From contig JBAXVX010000011.1 in assembly GCA_037128705.1 (NCBI GenBank), forward strand, positions 1 through 64,000: a stretch of 64,000 nucleotides of DNA, in the 5' to 3' direction. The position numbers and the translations under genes are program-made. The stretch is from CAIVAT01 sp037128705. Its GTDB lineage: Bacteria; Bacteroidota; Bacteroidia; Bacteroidales; FEN-979. Of the stretch, positions 8,721-17,000 are shown piece by piece (the first letter of the stretch is position 1; every line of letters begins with the position of its first letter). The notes beneath the pieces are model-generated. The model worked only from the letters and a program-made list of their open reading frames with translations, had not been told where the DNA came from and searched no databases.

Positions 8721-9443
8721 TTAGAGCCGGTAAAGGTTTAAAAATTCTTTCTGGAAATCCTGCCAGATTTCATCAGGCAATGCTGAAAGGGAATGATCAC
8801 ACAACTCACCGCCATCCTGGAGAATAACCATGGAGGCGTCAGGGGAGTGATCCTTCATTGTTACGGCCAGGAAATCCTTGAAACGGACCAGTTCCTTCTC
8901 CGACCAGTTTGTTGCCTCTTCAGCGAGGAAACAGGATTTTGCCTCTGCGATCCAGTTTGTAGGTTTAATTTTATAAATCCACCCTTTCCCGTATGGATCT
9001 TCATTCAGGATCCCCGGATGTTTACTGAGAATTGGATTTGTATCCAGGATTTTTCCTGAAACAGGCGACACGATACTGAGAAGTTTGCCATTTTGATCGA
9101 TTTCTGTCAGTAAATCACCCCTGTGGATGATATCCCCCGGATGCTTCAGATGGCTGAATTTCACCTCACCGGTAATATGAAGTAGCAGATCATCCAGCCC
9201 CACTTTGGTTGCGCCGGATCTTTCCAGATGCATCCAGGTGTGATTCCTTGCATAAAACAATCCCTGAGGAATTTTTAAAATGTTTGCTGAAAGATTCCCG
9301 ATCGCTTTTTGAATCTGACTGGTCATTTTTACCTGTTTGTTCAGGATGATCCAGAAAGGAATCAATAAAATCAGGAAAGTGATGATAATAAGGTATTCCA
9401 GCCCTTTGGTGGCGAAAATATCAGAATAACTAAATCCTTCCAT
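8721..9443 (-). CDS. Membrane-anchored GcvH-like protein
   Basis: A 240-residue protein with one N-terminal membrane segment (about 17-35) followed by basic residues, which should place the rest in the cytoplasm. Residues about 60-175 resemble the glycine-cleavage H-protein barrel (HTWMHLE, KVGLDDLLLHITGEV, SPVSGKI, DPYGKGWIYKI). The usual lipoyl-lysine position is glycine: the sequence reads NGKLLSIVSPVSG, putting Lys one residue closer to the conserved Pro, so lipoylation is doubtful. The C-terminal about 65 residues (RFKDFLA, ILQDGG, EIWQDFQKEF) are shared with the C-terminus of the protein at 11620-13314, showing the two are paralogous. It is the last gene of the redox operon. It is unlikely to take part in glycine cleavage, as no gcvT/P genes are nearby. 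Confidence 0.75.
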   Translation of the reverse strand: MEGFSYSDIFATKGLEYLIIITFLILLIPFWIILNKQVKMTSQIQKAIGNLSANILKIPQGLFYARNHTWMHLERSGATKVGLDDLLLHITGEVKFSHLKHPGDIIHRGDLLTEIDQNGKLLSIVSPVSGKILDTNPILSKHPGILNEDPYGKGWIYKIKPTNWIAEAKSCFLAEEATNWSEKELVRFKDFLAVTMKDHSPDASMVILQDGGELCDHSLSALPDEIWQDFQKEFLNLYRL

Positions 9444-9485
9444 TTGTTTGATTTTTGTGCATAGACCTTTTACAGGGAATGCGGG

Positions 9486-10721
9486 TTAATTTTTATGATC
9501 ATTTACCCAGGAAGGCGAATCGCGCAGCACAGGCATGCGGTTGATGACCCACCTGAATATCCAGATCTCTGTGAAAATTACGGCCAGGGTAACCACCAGT
9601 TCCATCCATGATGGCACATACCGGATCGGCATGTCCCAACGGAAACCGATAACGGTTACATTCAGCCTGTTCAGAATGACGCCAACCATGGTGATGACAG
9701 CAGCCACCTTGATCATGGTAATGTTTTGTATCCGATAACTATAAAAGAACAGAAGCATGGGCAAAAGGACAAATCCCAGCATTTCAAGAAGAAACCAATA
9801 TCCCATGGGCGTATTGAGCAACGCCCAGTTTTGTCCGTGAATAAAGACAAGCAACTGGAGAAAAAAATATGCAAACATGGCCCCGGCACAAATCTTCGAT
9901 AATCCGAGGATGATATTTTTTTGTGCATGATGGTTTTTTTCACTGATCTGCTTGAAAAAGACCCTGTCGCTGATGGATCCCTCAAAAATAACCATGGATA
10001 GTCCTGCGAAAATACTTGAGACAAAGAACATAATTGGAATGAATTCCGAATACCATAACGGATGAATCTTTTCCTTGGCCATGAGATAAAGGGCACCCAA
10101 TCCCGATTGATGAAGAATGGAGAGCGTGATGCCGAAAATCACGGCGGCGATGGTCATTCCTGAAAGGATTTTCCGGGCCCTTCTTGCTCCCAGCCATTCA
10201 GCAACAGCTGGCGAAAATTCAATCAGCTCTGCAATCATGTACAAAAGGAAATGCCATGCCACAAGGAAAAGGACGGAACTGGTCCCGAAACTGTTCCCGA
10301 TAATCGGGTTAATTACATGCCATGGCCTTCCAAGATCAAGCAACAGGGCTCCGGCGTAAAACAGGTACGCAAGAAAGCCATTCAGCACGGTCACTCTCAC
10401 TATAGAATGGTACTTATGCTGATTCAGAATGTATACGATAAAGGTCAGGACATAGGCCCCACCGGCAAATGCAACTCCCGTCACCACGTCAAACCCGATC
10501 CATAAGCCCCATGGAATATCCTGCGTGAGGTTTGTGATAGAGCCGAGTCCCTTCCAGAAACGGATAACGATGAGCGTCAGCCCCATGATCATAATGGGGA
10601 TTGAAATGATGTTGAAAGGAGTGAGGAATTTCCCTTTCGGTTTCAATTCGCCTATCAGGAACCTCCAGATAGGTTTGCCGTCATTATCCAGCGTAGTTTG
10701 ATTGTCATTGTTCATCTTCAT
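9486..10721 (-). CDS. NrfD/HybB-type quinone-interacting membrane protein
   Basis: An integral membrane protein of 411 residues with about nine to ten hydrophobic segments. Family hallmarks include PWGLWIGFDVVTGVAFAGG, LDLGRPWHV and GMTIAAVIFGITLSILHQSG. NrfD/PsrC/HybB proteins exchange electrons between a membrane quinone pool and a periplasmic iron-sulfur subunit. The start overlaps the last 17 bp of the ferredoxin gene (10705-10721), which indicates translational coupling and a stoichiometric complex. It carries no heme or Fe-S motif itself, as usual for the family. No catalytic molybdopterin or hydrogenase subunit is encoded nearby. Confidence 0.9.
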   Translation of the reverse strand: MKMNNDNQTTLDNDGKPIWRFLIGELKPKGKFLTPFNIISIPIMIMGLTLIVIRFWKGLGSITNLTQDIPWGLWIGFDVVTGVAFAGGAYVLTFIVYILNQHKYHSIVRVTVLNGFLAYLFYAGALLLDLGRPWHVINPIIGNSFGTSSVLFLVAWHFLLYMIAELIEFSPAVAEWLGARRARKILSGMTIAAVIFGITLSILHQSGLGALYLMAKEKIHPLWYSEFIPIMFFVSSIFAGLSMVIFEGSISDRVFFKQISEKNHHAQKNIILGLSKICAGAMFAYFFLQLLVFIHGQNWALLNTPMGYWFLLEMLGFVLLPMLLFFYSYRIQNITMIKVAAVITMVGVILNRLNVTVIGFRWDMPIRYVPSWMELVVTLAVIFTEIWIFRWVINRMPVLRDSPSWVNDHKN

Positions 10722-11574
10722 TCTCCCGGGTTAAGTGGTTGTCTTTTGTCGATTGATGAATCCCAAGCAGGAGGGCCGGCACCAGTACAAATATTGATGG
10801 AACGGCATAAAGAAATCCCTTGGTTAAAGCGGGATAGGAAGATTGTTGCAGCGTATTGTTCAACCCAAGTTCTTCAAAAGGAACCGGGGAAAGGTATAAC
10901 CATCCGGTTCCGCCGGCGGCGTGTTCCCCATAGATTTGATCGACGTACAGATCGGGCTTTTCAGAAATTCTCCGATGGGCCTCTTTAAGCAAATCCCTGC
11001 GTTTGCCGTACAGCAGAGCTTCATTGGGGCAGTTAAATGCACAAGCTGGAGTCTCTCCGGTTTTCAGTCGTTCGAAACACATGTCGCATTTTTGAATTTT
11101 CGGATTGGAGCTGTGGTATTCAAATTTAGGACTATCAAAAGGGCATGAGACCATGCAGTAGCGGCATCCCATGCATTTATTTCCGTCCCAGGTGACAGGT
11201 CCCATTTTTGTCTTATGCATGGCCTGTGTCAAACATGCAGCAACACAGGCGGGTTCATTGCAATGCATGCATTGCCGTTTACAGAACACCACTCCTTTCG
11301 AAGTTTGATGCGTGTTTACCACGGTGTTGCAGAGTTCGCTTGTTTTACGGATGGCCGGTATCTCCTTGGTTGGGAGGGGCTGAGGTAACCCATGGGCATC
11401 GGCGCAATCAAATTCGCATCCCCGGCATCCTTTGCAGCGGGTTGCATCATAAAGAATCCCGTAAAATTCTACGTTGCTGTTGACTTTTGGCGAGGCCAGA
11501 ACATCTTTTCCTACAGCCAGCGTCATTCCAGAAACACCGAGCAATTTAAAGAAGCCTCTTCGGTTAATTCCCAT
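10705..11574 (-). CDS. Tat-exported four-cluster ferredoxin (HybA/NrfC-like) with C-terminal anchor
   Basis: A 289-residue iron-sulfur electron carrier. The N-terminus NRRGFFKLLG is a twin-arginine signal, so the folded protein should be periplasmic. Cysteine groups for four [4Fe-4S] clusters are visible: CKGCRGCEFDC, CKRQCMHCNEPACVAAC, CMGCRYCMVSCP and CDMC...CAFNCP. This is the HybA/DmsB/PsrB family arrangement. A C-terminal hydrophobic stretch (about 250-272, FLYAVPSIFVLVPALLLG) anchors it to the membrane, as in HybA. It passes electrons to or from the NrfD-type protein whose gene overlaps its end. The periplasmic electron donor or acceptor is unknown. Confidence 0.92.
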   Translation of the reverse strand: MGINRRGFFKLLGVSGMTLAVGKDVLASPKVNSNVEFYGILYDATRCKGCRGCEFDCADAHGLPQPLPTKEIPAIRKTSELCNTVVNTHQTSKGVVFCKRQCMHCNEPACVAACLTQAMHKTKMGPVTWDGNKCMGCRYCMVSCPFDSPKFEYHSSNPKIQKCDMCFERLKTGETPACAFNCPNEALLYGKRRDLLKEAHRRISEKPDLYVDQIYGEHAAGGTGWLYLSPVPFEELGLNNTLQQSSYPALTKGFLYAVPSIFVLVPALLLGIHQSTKDNHLTRENEDEQ

Positions 11575-11619
11575 AATTCAGTTATTTAGAAAAAAATACA
11601 TGCTGAGATTAATGGTATG

Positions 11620-13314
11620 CTATTTGGCAGTGTTGATAAATTTGGTTTGAAAATCCTCCCATATCTCAGGCCCGAAATCGGCCAGCACACTTTCTTTTAA
11701 CGCTCCGCCATCCTGGATGGCTATGTGCGCAAATTCCGGCTCGTTTGCCTGTATCGATGAAGCAAGAAAATCTTTAAACCTGATAAATTCATCTTTTAAC
11801 CAGATTTTATATTTCTCCGCCATCGTCAAAAACTGAATCTCCCTGTGCCAGTTTGTAGGTTCGATCATGTATACCCATCCTTCAGAATAGGGGTCGCTAT
11901 TCAGTGCGGACGAATTGGTCATCAAGATTTCATTATATGCACTAATGGTTCCTGAAACCGGAGAATACAGGGTCAGGTGTTTCCCATTTTGCATAATTGT
12001 AAGCAAGGAATCCCCCTTCTTTATCTTTACTCCCGCTGGTTTCATCCCGATCCGGGACAATGGACCGGTAATGTGTTGAAGAAAATCATCAATCCCTACT
12101 TTCACGACACCATCTTTTTCCATAAAGGCCCAGACATGTGTTTTATCAAAATATAACCCTTTTGGCACAATCACCGAGTTTTCATCAAAAACTCCTGGGA
12201 AAGTGGAAGATATTTCAGATTCTGCCCCTTTTTTATCCCTGCGGCGGCGTGCTACAGTATTCATTATAATACCAAAGGCAATAATGATAATTAAACTCAG
12301 GAGAATCACCTTTATGATCGCATAGTTTTCGGTTTTTGGAGCTGCAACCTGAATGATGGTTTCATTTAATTTATCCATTTGTGATTGTCTCTCATTGGAA
12401 ACCAGATCACTGTAACCGTTCATTCCGAGAAACTGTTGACCGTCTGAAAGGACCCATGAAAGAAAAGCCACCTCCTGCTGGTTTGCAGGCTTGCCCGATG
12501 ATACAGAATAAAGATGACCTGACAGGACTTTAGGATACTTGCCAATCCACACTCCACGGGTGAAGGTTTGAAGATTAGTATAGATATTTTCCATATAATC
12601 AATCTTTCCGTTTCCGTTTTTATCAATGGGGACAAGTTTAATCTGGTCGGCCAAAACCTGGCCACTCTGATTGAGAAGGTCGGTGAGTTTACAAAACCCA
12701 AGGGCATTTGGGTCTTTTTGGATTGCATTGATCATCTCCTTCCCGCTCACAATCGTTACGCCATCAGCCTGAAATTGCCTGATTTTTAAAAAATCCGAAA
12801 CTGCTTTTTTTATGGCCCCATCATTCGTCATATAAAAATGAAAGGGAATATTTTCTGAATTTCCTAGAATCAGGCCCCAGTTCTGATCTTCCGCTTTGTC
12901 GAGAGCTTTTGCCAATCCTTCAGCAGAGATCCCCTTACTGGTAACTTCCTCTGCGAGCTGATTTTTTGCATTCATGACGGGCACAATAATATCCCGCCCG
13001 ATAACTATATTCCACAGGATTTGCCCATCGGGCAGGGTAGAAAATTCATCCGAAATGAATCCAATCCCTCCGGAAGTTCTCAGCATGCCTGGTAAATCTT
13101 TATCAGTTGCTTGAATCACCTTTATATTCAGTGTTGGATTTATACTGCCGTATTCCATGGCCCACTTGGTAGTAAGATTGTATAAATCAGGGGATGCATA
13201 CACATTTATTGTCCCCTCCCGTGATGGATTATTTTCAGTCACAGATTCCTTACTGTTTGCAATACTGCAACTTAGCAGTAACAATGCGATTAATAAACTA
13301 ATCCTGGCTTTCAT
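11620..13314 (-). CDS. Substrate-binding / transmembrane / GcvH-like fusion protein
   Basis: A 564-residue protein, first gene of the redox operon. Residues 1-16 form a lipoprotein-like signal (LLLLSC). Residues about 34-320 look like a PstS/ModA-type periplasmic binding domain (TINVYASPDLYNLTTKWA, GVWIGKYPKVLSGHLYSVSSG), with an EF-hand-like calcium loop DKNGNGKIDYME at 231-242. A membrane helix spans 333-354 and is followed by RRRR, so the C-terminal domain should be cytoplasmic. Residues 385-490 are a GcvH-like barrel (THVWAFMEKDGVVKVGIDDFLQHITG, SPVSGTI) in which the lipoyl-lysine position is glycine with K445 next to it. Residues 490-564 match the C-terminus of the protein at 8721-9443. 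A near-consensus sigma-54 promoter lies 37-52 bp upstream. The ligand is unknown. Confidence 0.75.
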   Translation of the reverse strand: MKARISLLIALLLLSCSIANSKESVTENNPSREGTINVYASPDLYNLTTKWAMEYGSINPTLNIKVIQATDKDLPGMLRTSGGIGFISDEFSTLPDGQILWNIVIGRDIIVPVMNAKNQLAEEVTSKGISAEGLAKALDKAEDQNWGLILGNSENIPFHFYMTNDGAIKKAVSDFLKIRQFQADGVTIVSGKEMINAIQKDPNALGFCKLTDLLNQSGQVLADQIKLVPIDKNGNGKIDYMENIYTNLQTFTRGVWIGKYPKVLSGHLYSVSSGKPANQQEVAFLSWVLSDGQQFLGMNGYSDLVSNERQSQMDKLNETIIQVAAPKTENYAIIKVILLSLIIIIAFGIIMNTVARRRRDKKGAESEISSTFPGVFDENSVIVPKGLYFDKTHVWAFMEKDGVVKVGIDDFLQHITGPLSRIGMKPAGVKIKKGDSLLTIMQNGKHLTLYSPVSGTISAYNEILMTNSSALNSDPYSEGWVYMIEPTNWHREIQFLTMAEKYKIWLKDEFIRFKDFLASSIQANEPEFAHIAIQDGGALKESVLADFGPEIWEDFQTKFINTAK

Positions 13315-13350
13315 GATTTTGCTCTTTTAACATTGATGTGGAAAGGGTTA

Positions 13351-13366
13351 TTCAATTATAGTGCCA
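13351..13366 (-). promoter_or_regulatory. Candidate sigma-54 (-24/-12) promoter of the redox operon
   Basis: On the minus strand the sequence is TGGCACTATAATTGAA, against the consensus TGGCACGNNNNTTGCW. The -24 half is perfect and TTG with the final W of the -12 half match; the one important mismatch is A for C in the -12 GC pair. Predicted initiation near 13340 would leave a leader of about 26 nt before the ATG at 13314. The neighbouring NtrC-type activator makes this promoter type plausible. Confidence 0.6.
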
Positions 13367-13441
13367 AAGGATAATATATGATTTAACTAGCAGTAATTCA
13401 ACTAAATGCAAATCATGTGTTTAAAAATAATACATCTCCCA

Positions 13442-13460
13442 GTGTTTAATAAATCAACAC
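13442..13460. promoter_or_regulatory. Inverted repeat, candidate activator site 1
   Basis: GTGTT-N9-AACAC, including the word TCAACAC that recurs in site 2. It lies about 75 bp upstream of the -24 element, within the range where NtrC-type activators bind. Sequence-based suggestion only. Confidence 0.3.
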
Positions 13461-13530
13461 ATTCAAATAATAAAATATCCAATCAGCAGAATAACAATGA
13501 CATAGGTAAAGTGTATATAAAATATACATA

Positions 13531-13547
13531 TGTTGAAAAAATCAACA
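13531..13547. promoter_or_regulatory. Inverted repeat, candidate activator site 2
   Basis: TGTTGA-N5-TCAACA, a perfect 6-bp inverted repeat about 165 bp upstream of the -24 element. It shares the right half TCAACAC with site 1. Two similar palindromes upstream of a sigma-54 promoter are the usual enhancer arrangement. Confidence 0.35.
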
Positions 13548-13586
13548 CAAGCAACTTTTTTCTGTCTTTTCAGGACCTTTCTCAAG

Positions 13587-13763
13587 GTTATTGATGCCCG
13601 TGACTATAAGGTAGACTCCATCAGCAAGTACATGGATTCAGGAAATCGTCGCATTGCTTTGAGCGAAATCACAGGGAATGCAAATCTTCCGGTTGGTATT
13701 TGCTGCATCCGGTTGCCGGGCTATCAGGAGGTGGTCGGAAACTGTAAGGTGCTTTACGTGTGA
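13587..13763 (+). pseudogene. Remnant of a T9SS C-terminal sorting domain
   Basis: Bases 13587-13763 read VIDARDYKVDSIS...RRIALSEIT...LPVGICCIRL...GNCKVLYV and then stop. This follows the end of type A sorting domains (DxxGrkV ... iDLSeLpaGIYfIrl ... KVlyv), with Cys replacing the usual tyrosine/phenylalanine of GIYF. Everything upstream is AT-rich non-coding sequence; the ATG at 13530 that opens the frame falls within the inverted repeat and is probably accidental. I read it as the surviving 3' end of a deleted surface-protein gene. A short independent gene cannot be excluded. Confidence 0.45.
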
Positions 13764-14011
13764 AATTAGATGCGAACCCCATTTTTCATTTTAAGACTCC
13801 CTGGAAGAGTAAAAATGTTAAAAAAGTATTGACAACACGTAGCCATCTCCTGAACCTAAGCTGTACTTTTTTCTTATCTTAGCCATCGATAGCAGGTCTC
13901 AGTCTGTCGTTGAGGTAGGTTGTGTTTTAACCATGACGATAACAAGCTGAAATGGTTAATAATTCTGGTTGAAAAGAAGCTTTTCGATAAACCATTGGAA
14001 AAAACATTAAC

Positions 14012-17000
14012 ATGAACACATTTTCAGGAATAATTGTAGAACGTGCTTTTGTAAAGCACGCCGGCATGATATGTTTCTTGTTGATCATTGGGTTTTTTGT
14101 GCAAGCCCAGGTATCAATTACGGGCCCGACTGAAGTTTGTATCAGCAGTACCGGAGTGAACTATTCAGCCACTGCAGGATCCGGAACATATACCTGGACA
14201 ATAACAGGAGGTAGCATTACAGGTGGCCAGAGTACAAACTCGATTTATGTAACCTGGAATTCCTCTCCAGGCTTAGGGAATGTTGCGGTTGAAGCATCTG
14301 GCGGATCTCAGAGCGGAAACGCAAGTCTTGCTGTAACAAAAAATGACCGACCGGTTCCGACAATTACAGGAACCACATCGATTTGCCCAAATAGCAGCGG
14401 GATCGTCTACTTTACTGAATCCGGGATGAGTGGGTATACATGGACCATTTCATCGGGAGGTACGATCACAGACGGATGGGGAACAAATGCTATTACAGTA
14501 ACCTGGAATACTTCCGGATCCCAGACGATTACAGTAAATTATTTTAATGCTTCCGGATGCAATGCTTTAACTCCTCCTTCTCGAACGATTACCGTTTTTC
14601 CGACACCCACCCCAACCATTGCTGGTGCAGCTGCTGCATGTACCGGAAGTACTGTTTCATATACTACAGAATCGGGAATGACAAATTATCAATGGGTCGT
14701 CTCCTCAGGAGGTACCATTGTTTCCGGTTCCGGAACAAACGCTGTTTCTGTAATATGGAACACGGTAGGATCAAAGACGGTAAGTGTCAGTTACATAAAC
14801 ACTTACGGTTGTGCAACGTTGGTTCCAACGGTGAAAAATATACTTGTTAATTTATCACCTACCCCCACCATAACCGGCACCGATACGGTATGTTTGAATG
14901 GAACGCTCAGCTACGCTACAGACCCGGGAATGGCCTTGTATTCCTGGACCGTAGGTGCCGGAGGAATCATTCTATCAGGACAAGGGACTAGCATCATTTC
15001 AGTAAAATGGACTCAATCGGGAACCAAATTGGTATCGGTAAGTTATACGAATACAAGTAATTGTATTGCTACGGCCAATAAGACCATCACAGTGTATTCA
15101 CCGCCTGTTCCCGTAATTACCGGACCAACATCAGCCTGTACAGGAGGTAATGTTGAATTCTCTACAGCAGCTGGGATGACCAATTATTCATGGAGTGTTT
15201 CATCGGGAGGTTCAATTAGTTCAGGTTCTGGAACTAACCATATAATCGCATCGTGGAATAATGCAGGACAACAGTCAGTTTTTGTAAGCTATACTGATAT
15301 ACATGGTTGCGCTGCATTAAACCCAACCCAATTAAATATTACCATCAATGCACGTCCGGCAACTCCGGTAATCACTGGTCCGGCAGTTGCCTGCGCAGGA
15401 ACTGCCAATAACTCATACAGTACACTGGCCGGAATGTCCAGTTATAGTTGGACAATATCATCAGGGGGTACAATTATCACCAATCCATCGACCCATGCCA
15501 GTACGATAATGGTTGCGTGGAATACAGTTGGGGCTCAGACTGTTGGGGTCAATTATACGAGTATTGCGGGCTGCCAGGCCCTTTCAGACGCAAGCTATCC
15601 TGTTGTAGTGAATGCCCAACCAGTTCCAACATTGGTTGGCCCTGCATCCGTTTGCCTGAATTCTGCAAATAATGTGTATTCAACCGAATCAGGAATGAGC
15701 AGTTATAGCTGGACTGTTTCCGCTGGAGGGGTGATTACAGCAGGAGGTACTTCAACCAGCAATACTGTCACGATAACCTGGACAACTGCAGGAACAAAGG
15801 CAGTTACGGTGAATTATGCCAATGCGGCAGGATGCCTGGCCTCAATCCCTGTGACAGAGACGGTAACTGTTAATCCGTTACCGGTGCCTGCCATCACAGG
15901 GGCAGGCAGTGCATGTATTAATTCGACCGGGAATCTTTACACGACTGAAGCGGGCATGACTGGATATACCTGGCTTGTGACAGGCGGCACCATTGTTGGA
16001 TCATCCAACACCAATGTAATCTCGGTAACCTGGAACACATTGGGAGCCCAGAGTGTTTCAGTTAATTACAATAATGTAAATTCATGTACTGCCGCCTCTG
16101 CCACCATAAAGAATGTTACGGTCAATGCATTGCCGTCCCCAACGATTACTGGTCCCGCTGCTGCATGTATAAATTCCGCCGGGAGTACTTTCATCACTGA
16201 GACAGGGATGACCGGATATACCTGGACGGTTACCGGCGGCACGATTGTGGGACCTGCCAATACCAATACTGCAATAATAACATGGAACACATTGGGGGTG
16301 CAAACTGTTACAATTACCTATACCAATGTAAATGGCTGCGTTGCTCCGGCTCCGGTGGTTAAAACAGTTACTGTGAATGCTCCTTCAGCTCCCACAATCT
16401 CCGGCTCAAATACTGCATGTGCCGGGAATACGGTGATTTATACGACCCAAAGCGGAATGACAAACTACTTATGGACCATTTCATCAGGAGGTTTTATTGT
16501 CGGAGCATCAAATACAAACTCAGTCTCTGTAATCTGGAATGTTCCCGGAAGCGGCACCATCAGCGTGATTTATACTGATCTGAACGGGTGTACACAAACA
16601 GCTCCCAGCGTTATGAACATTTCGGTAGGGGTCTCGCCGGTTCCTACTATTACCGGCACCACCTCTATTTGTCCGGGCAGCAGCGGGATTGTCTATTTTA
16701 CAGAAGCAGGAATGATGAACTACATTTGGACCATCTCCTCCGGAGGTACAATAACTCAGGGAAGTGGAACAAATGTTATTACTGTCACATGGCAGTCATC
16801 CGGCCCCCAGTTGATCACAGTGAATTATACAAGCCTGCTGGGTTGTAGTGCTGGTGTTCCGACTTCAAAGGCCGTAACCGTACTGCCTACTCCGACACCT
16901 ACCATCACGGGTCTGGGCACTGTGTGCGCCGGTAGTGTTGAAAACTATAACACTGACGCAGGAATGACAAATTATCAATGGACTCTGTCATCGGGAGGAA

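Larger units (their letters stand above)
13315..14011. other. 697-bp intergenic region between redox operon and giant adhesin
   Basis: It holds the -24/-12 promoter, two inverted repeats (13442-13460, 13531-13547) and a decayed coding remnant (13587-13763). The part between 13370 and 13560 is AT-rich and non-coding. I see no convincing promoter for the gene at 14012 and no other intact gene. Confidence 0.7.

Noticed and set aside
8721..9443. Glycine cleavage H protein (gcvH) as the function of this gene
   Set aside because: Membrane anchor, shifted lysine, extra C-terminal region and the absence of gcvT/gcvP nearby argue against a role in glycine cleavage, despite the shared fold.
13406..13594. 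A 62-codon frame upstream of the redox operon
   Set aside because: Composition is AT-rich with Asn/Lys/Ile-dominated codons, it overlaps both inverted repeats, and there is no ribosome-binding site or similarity.
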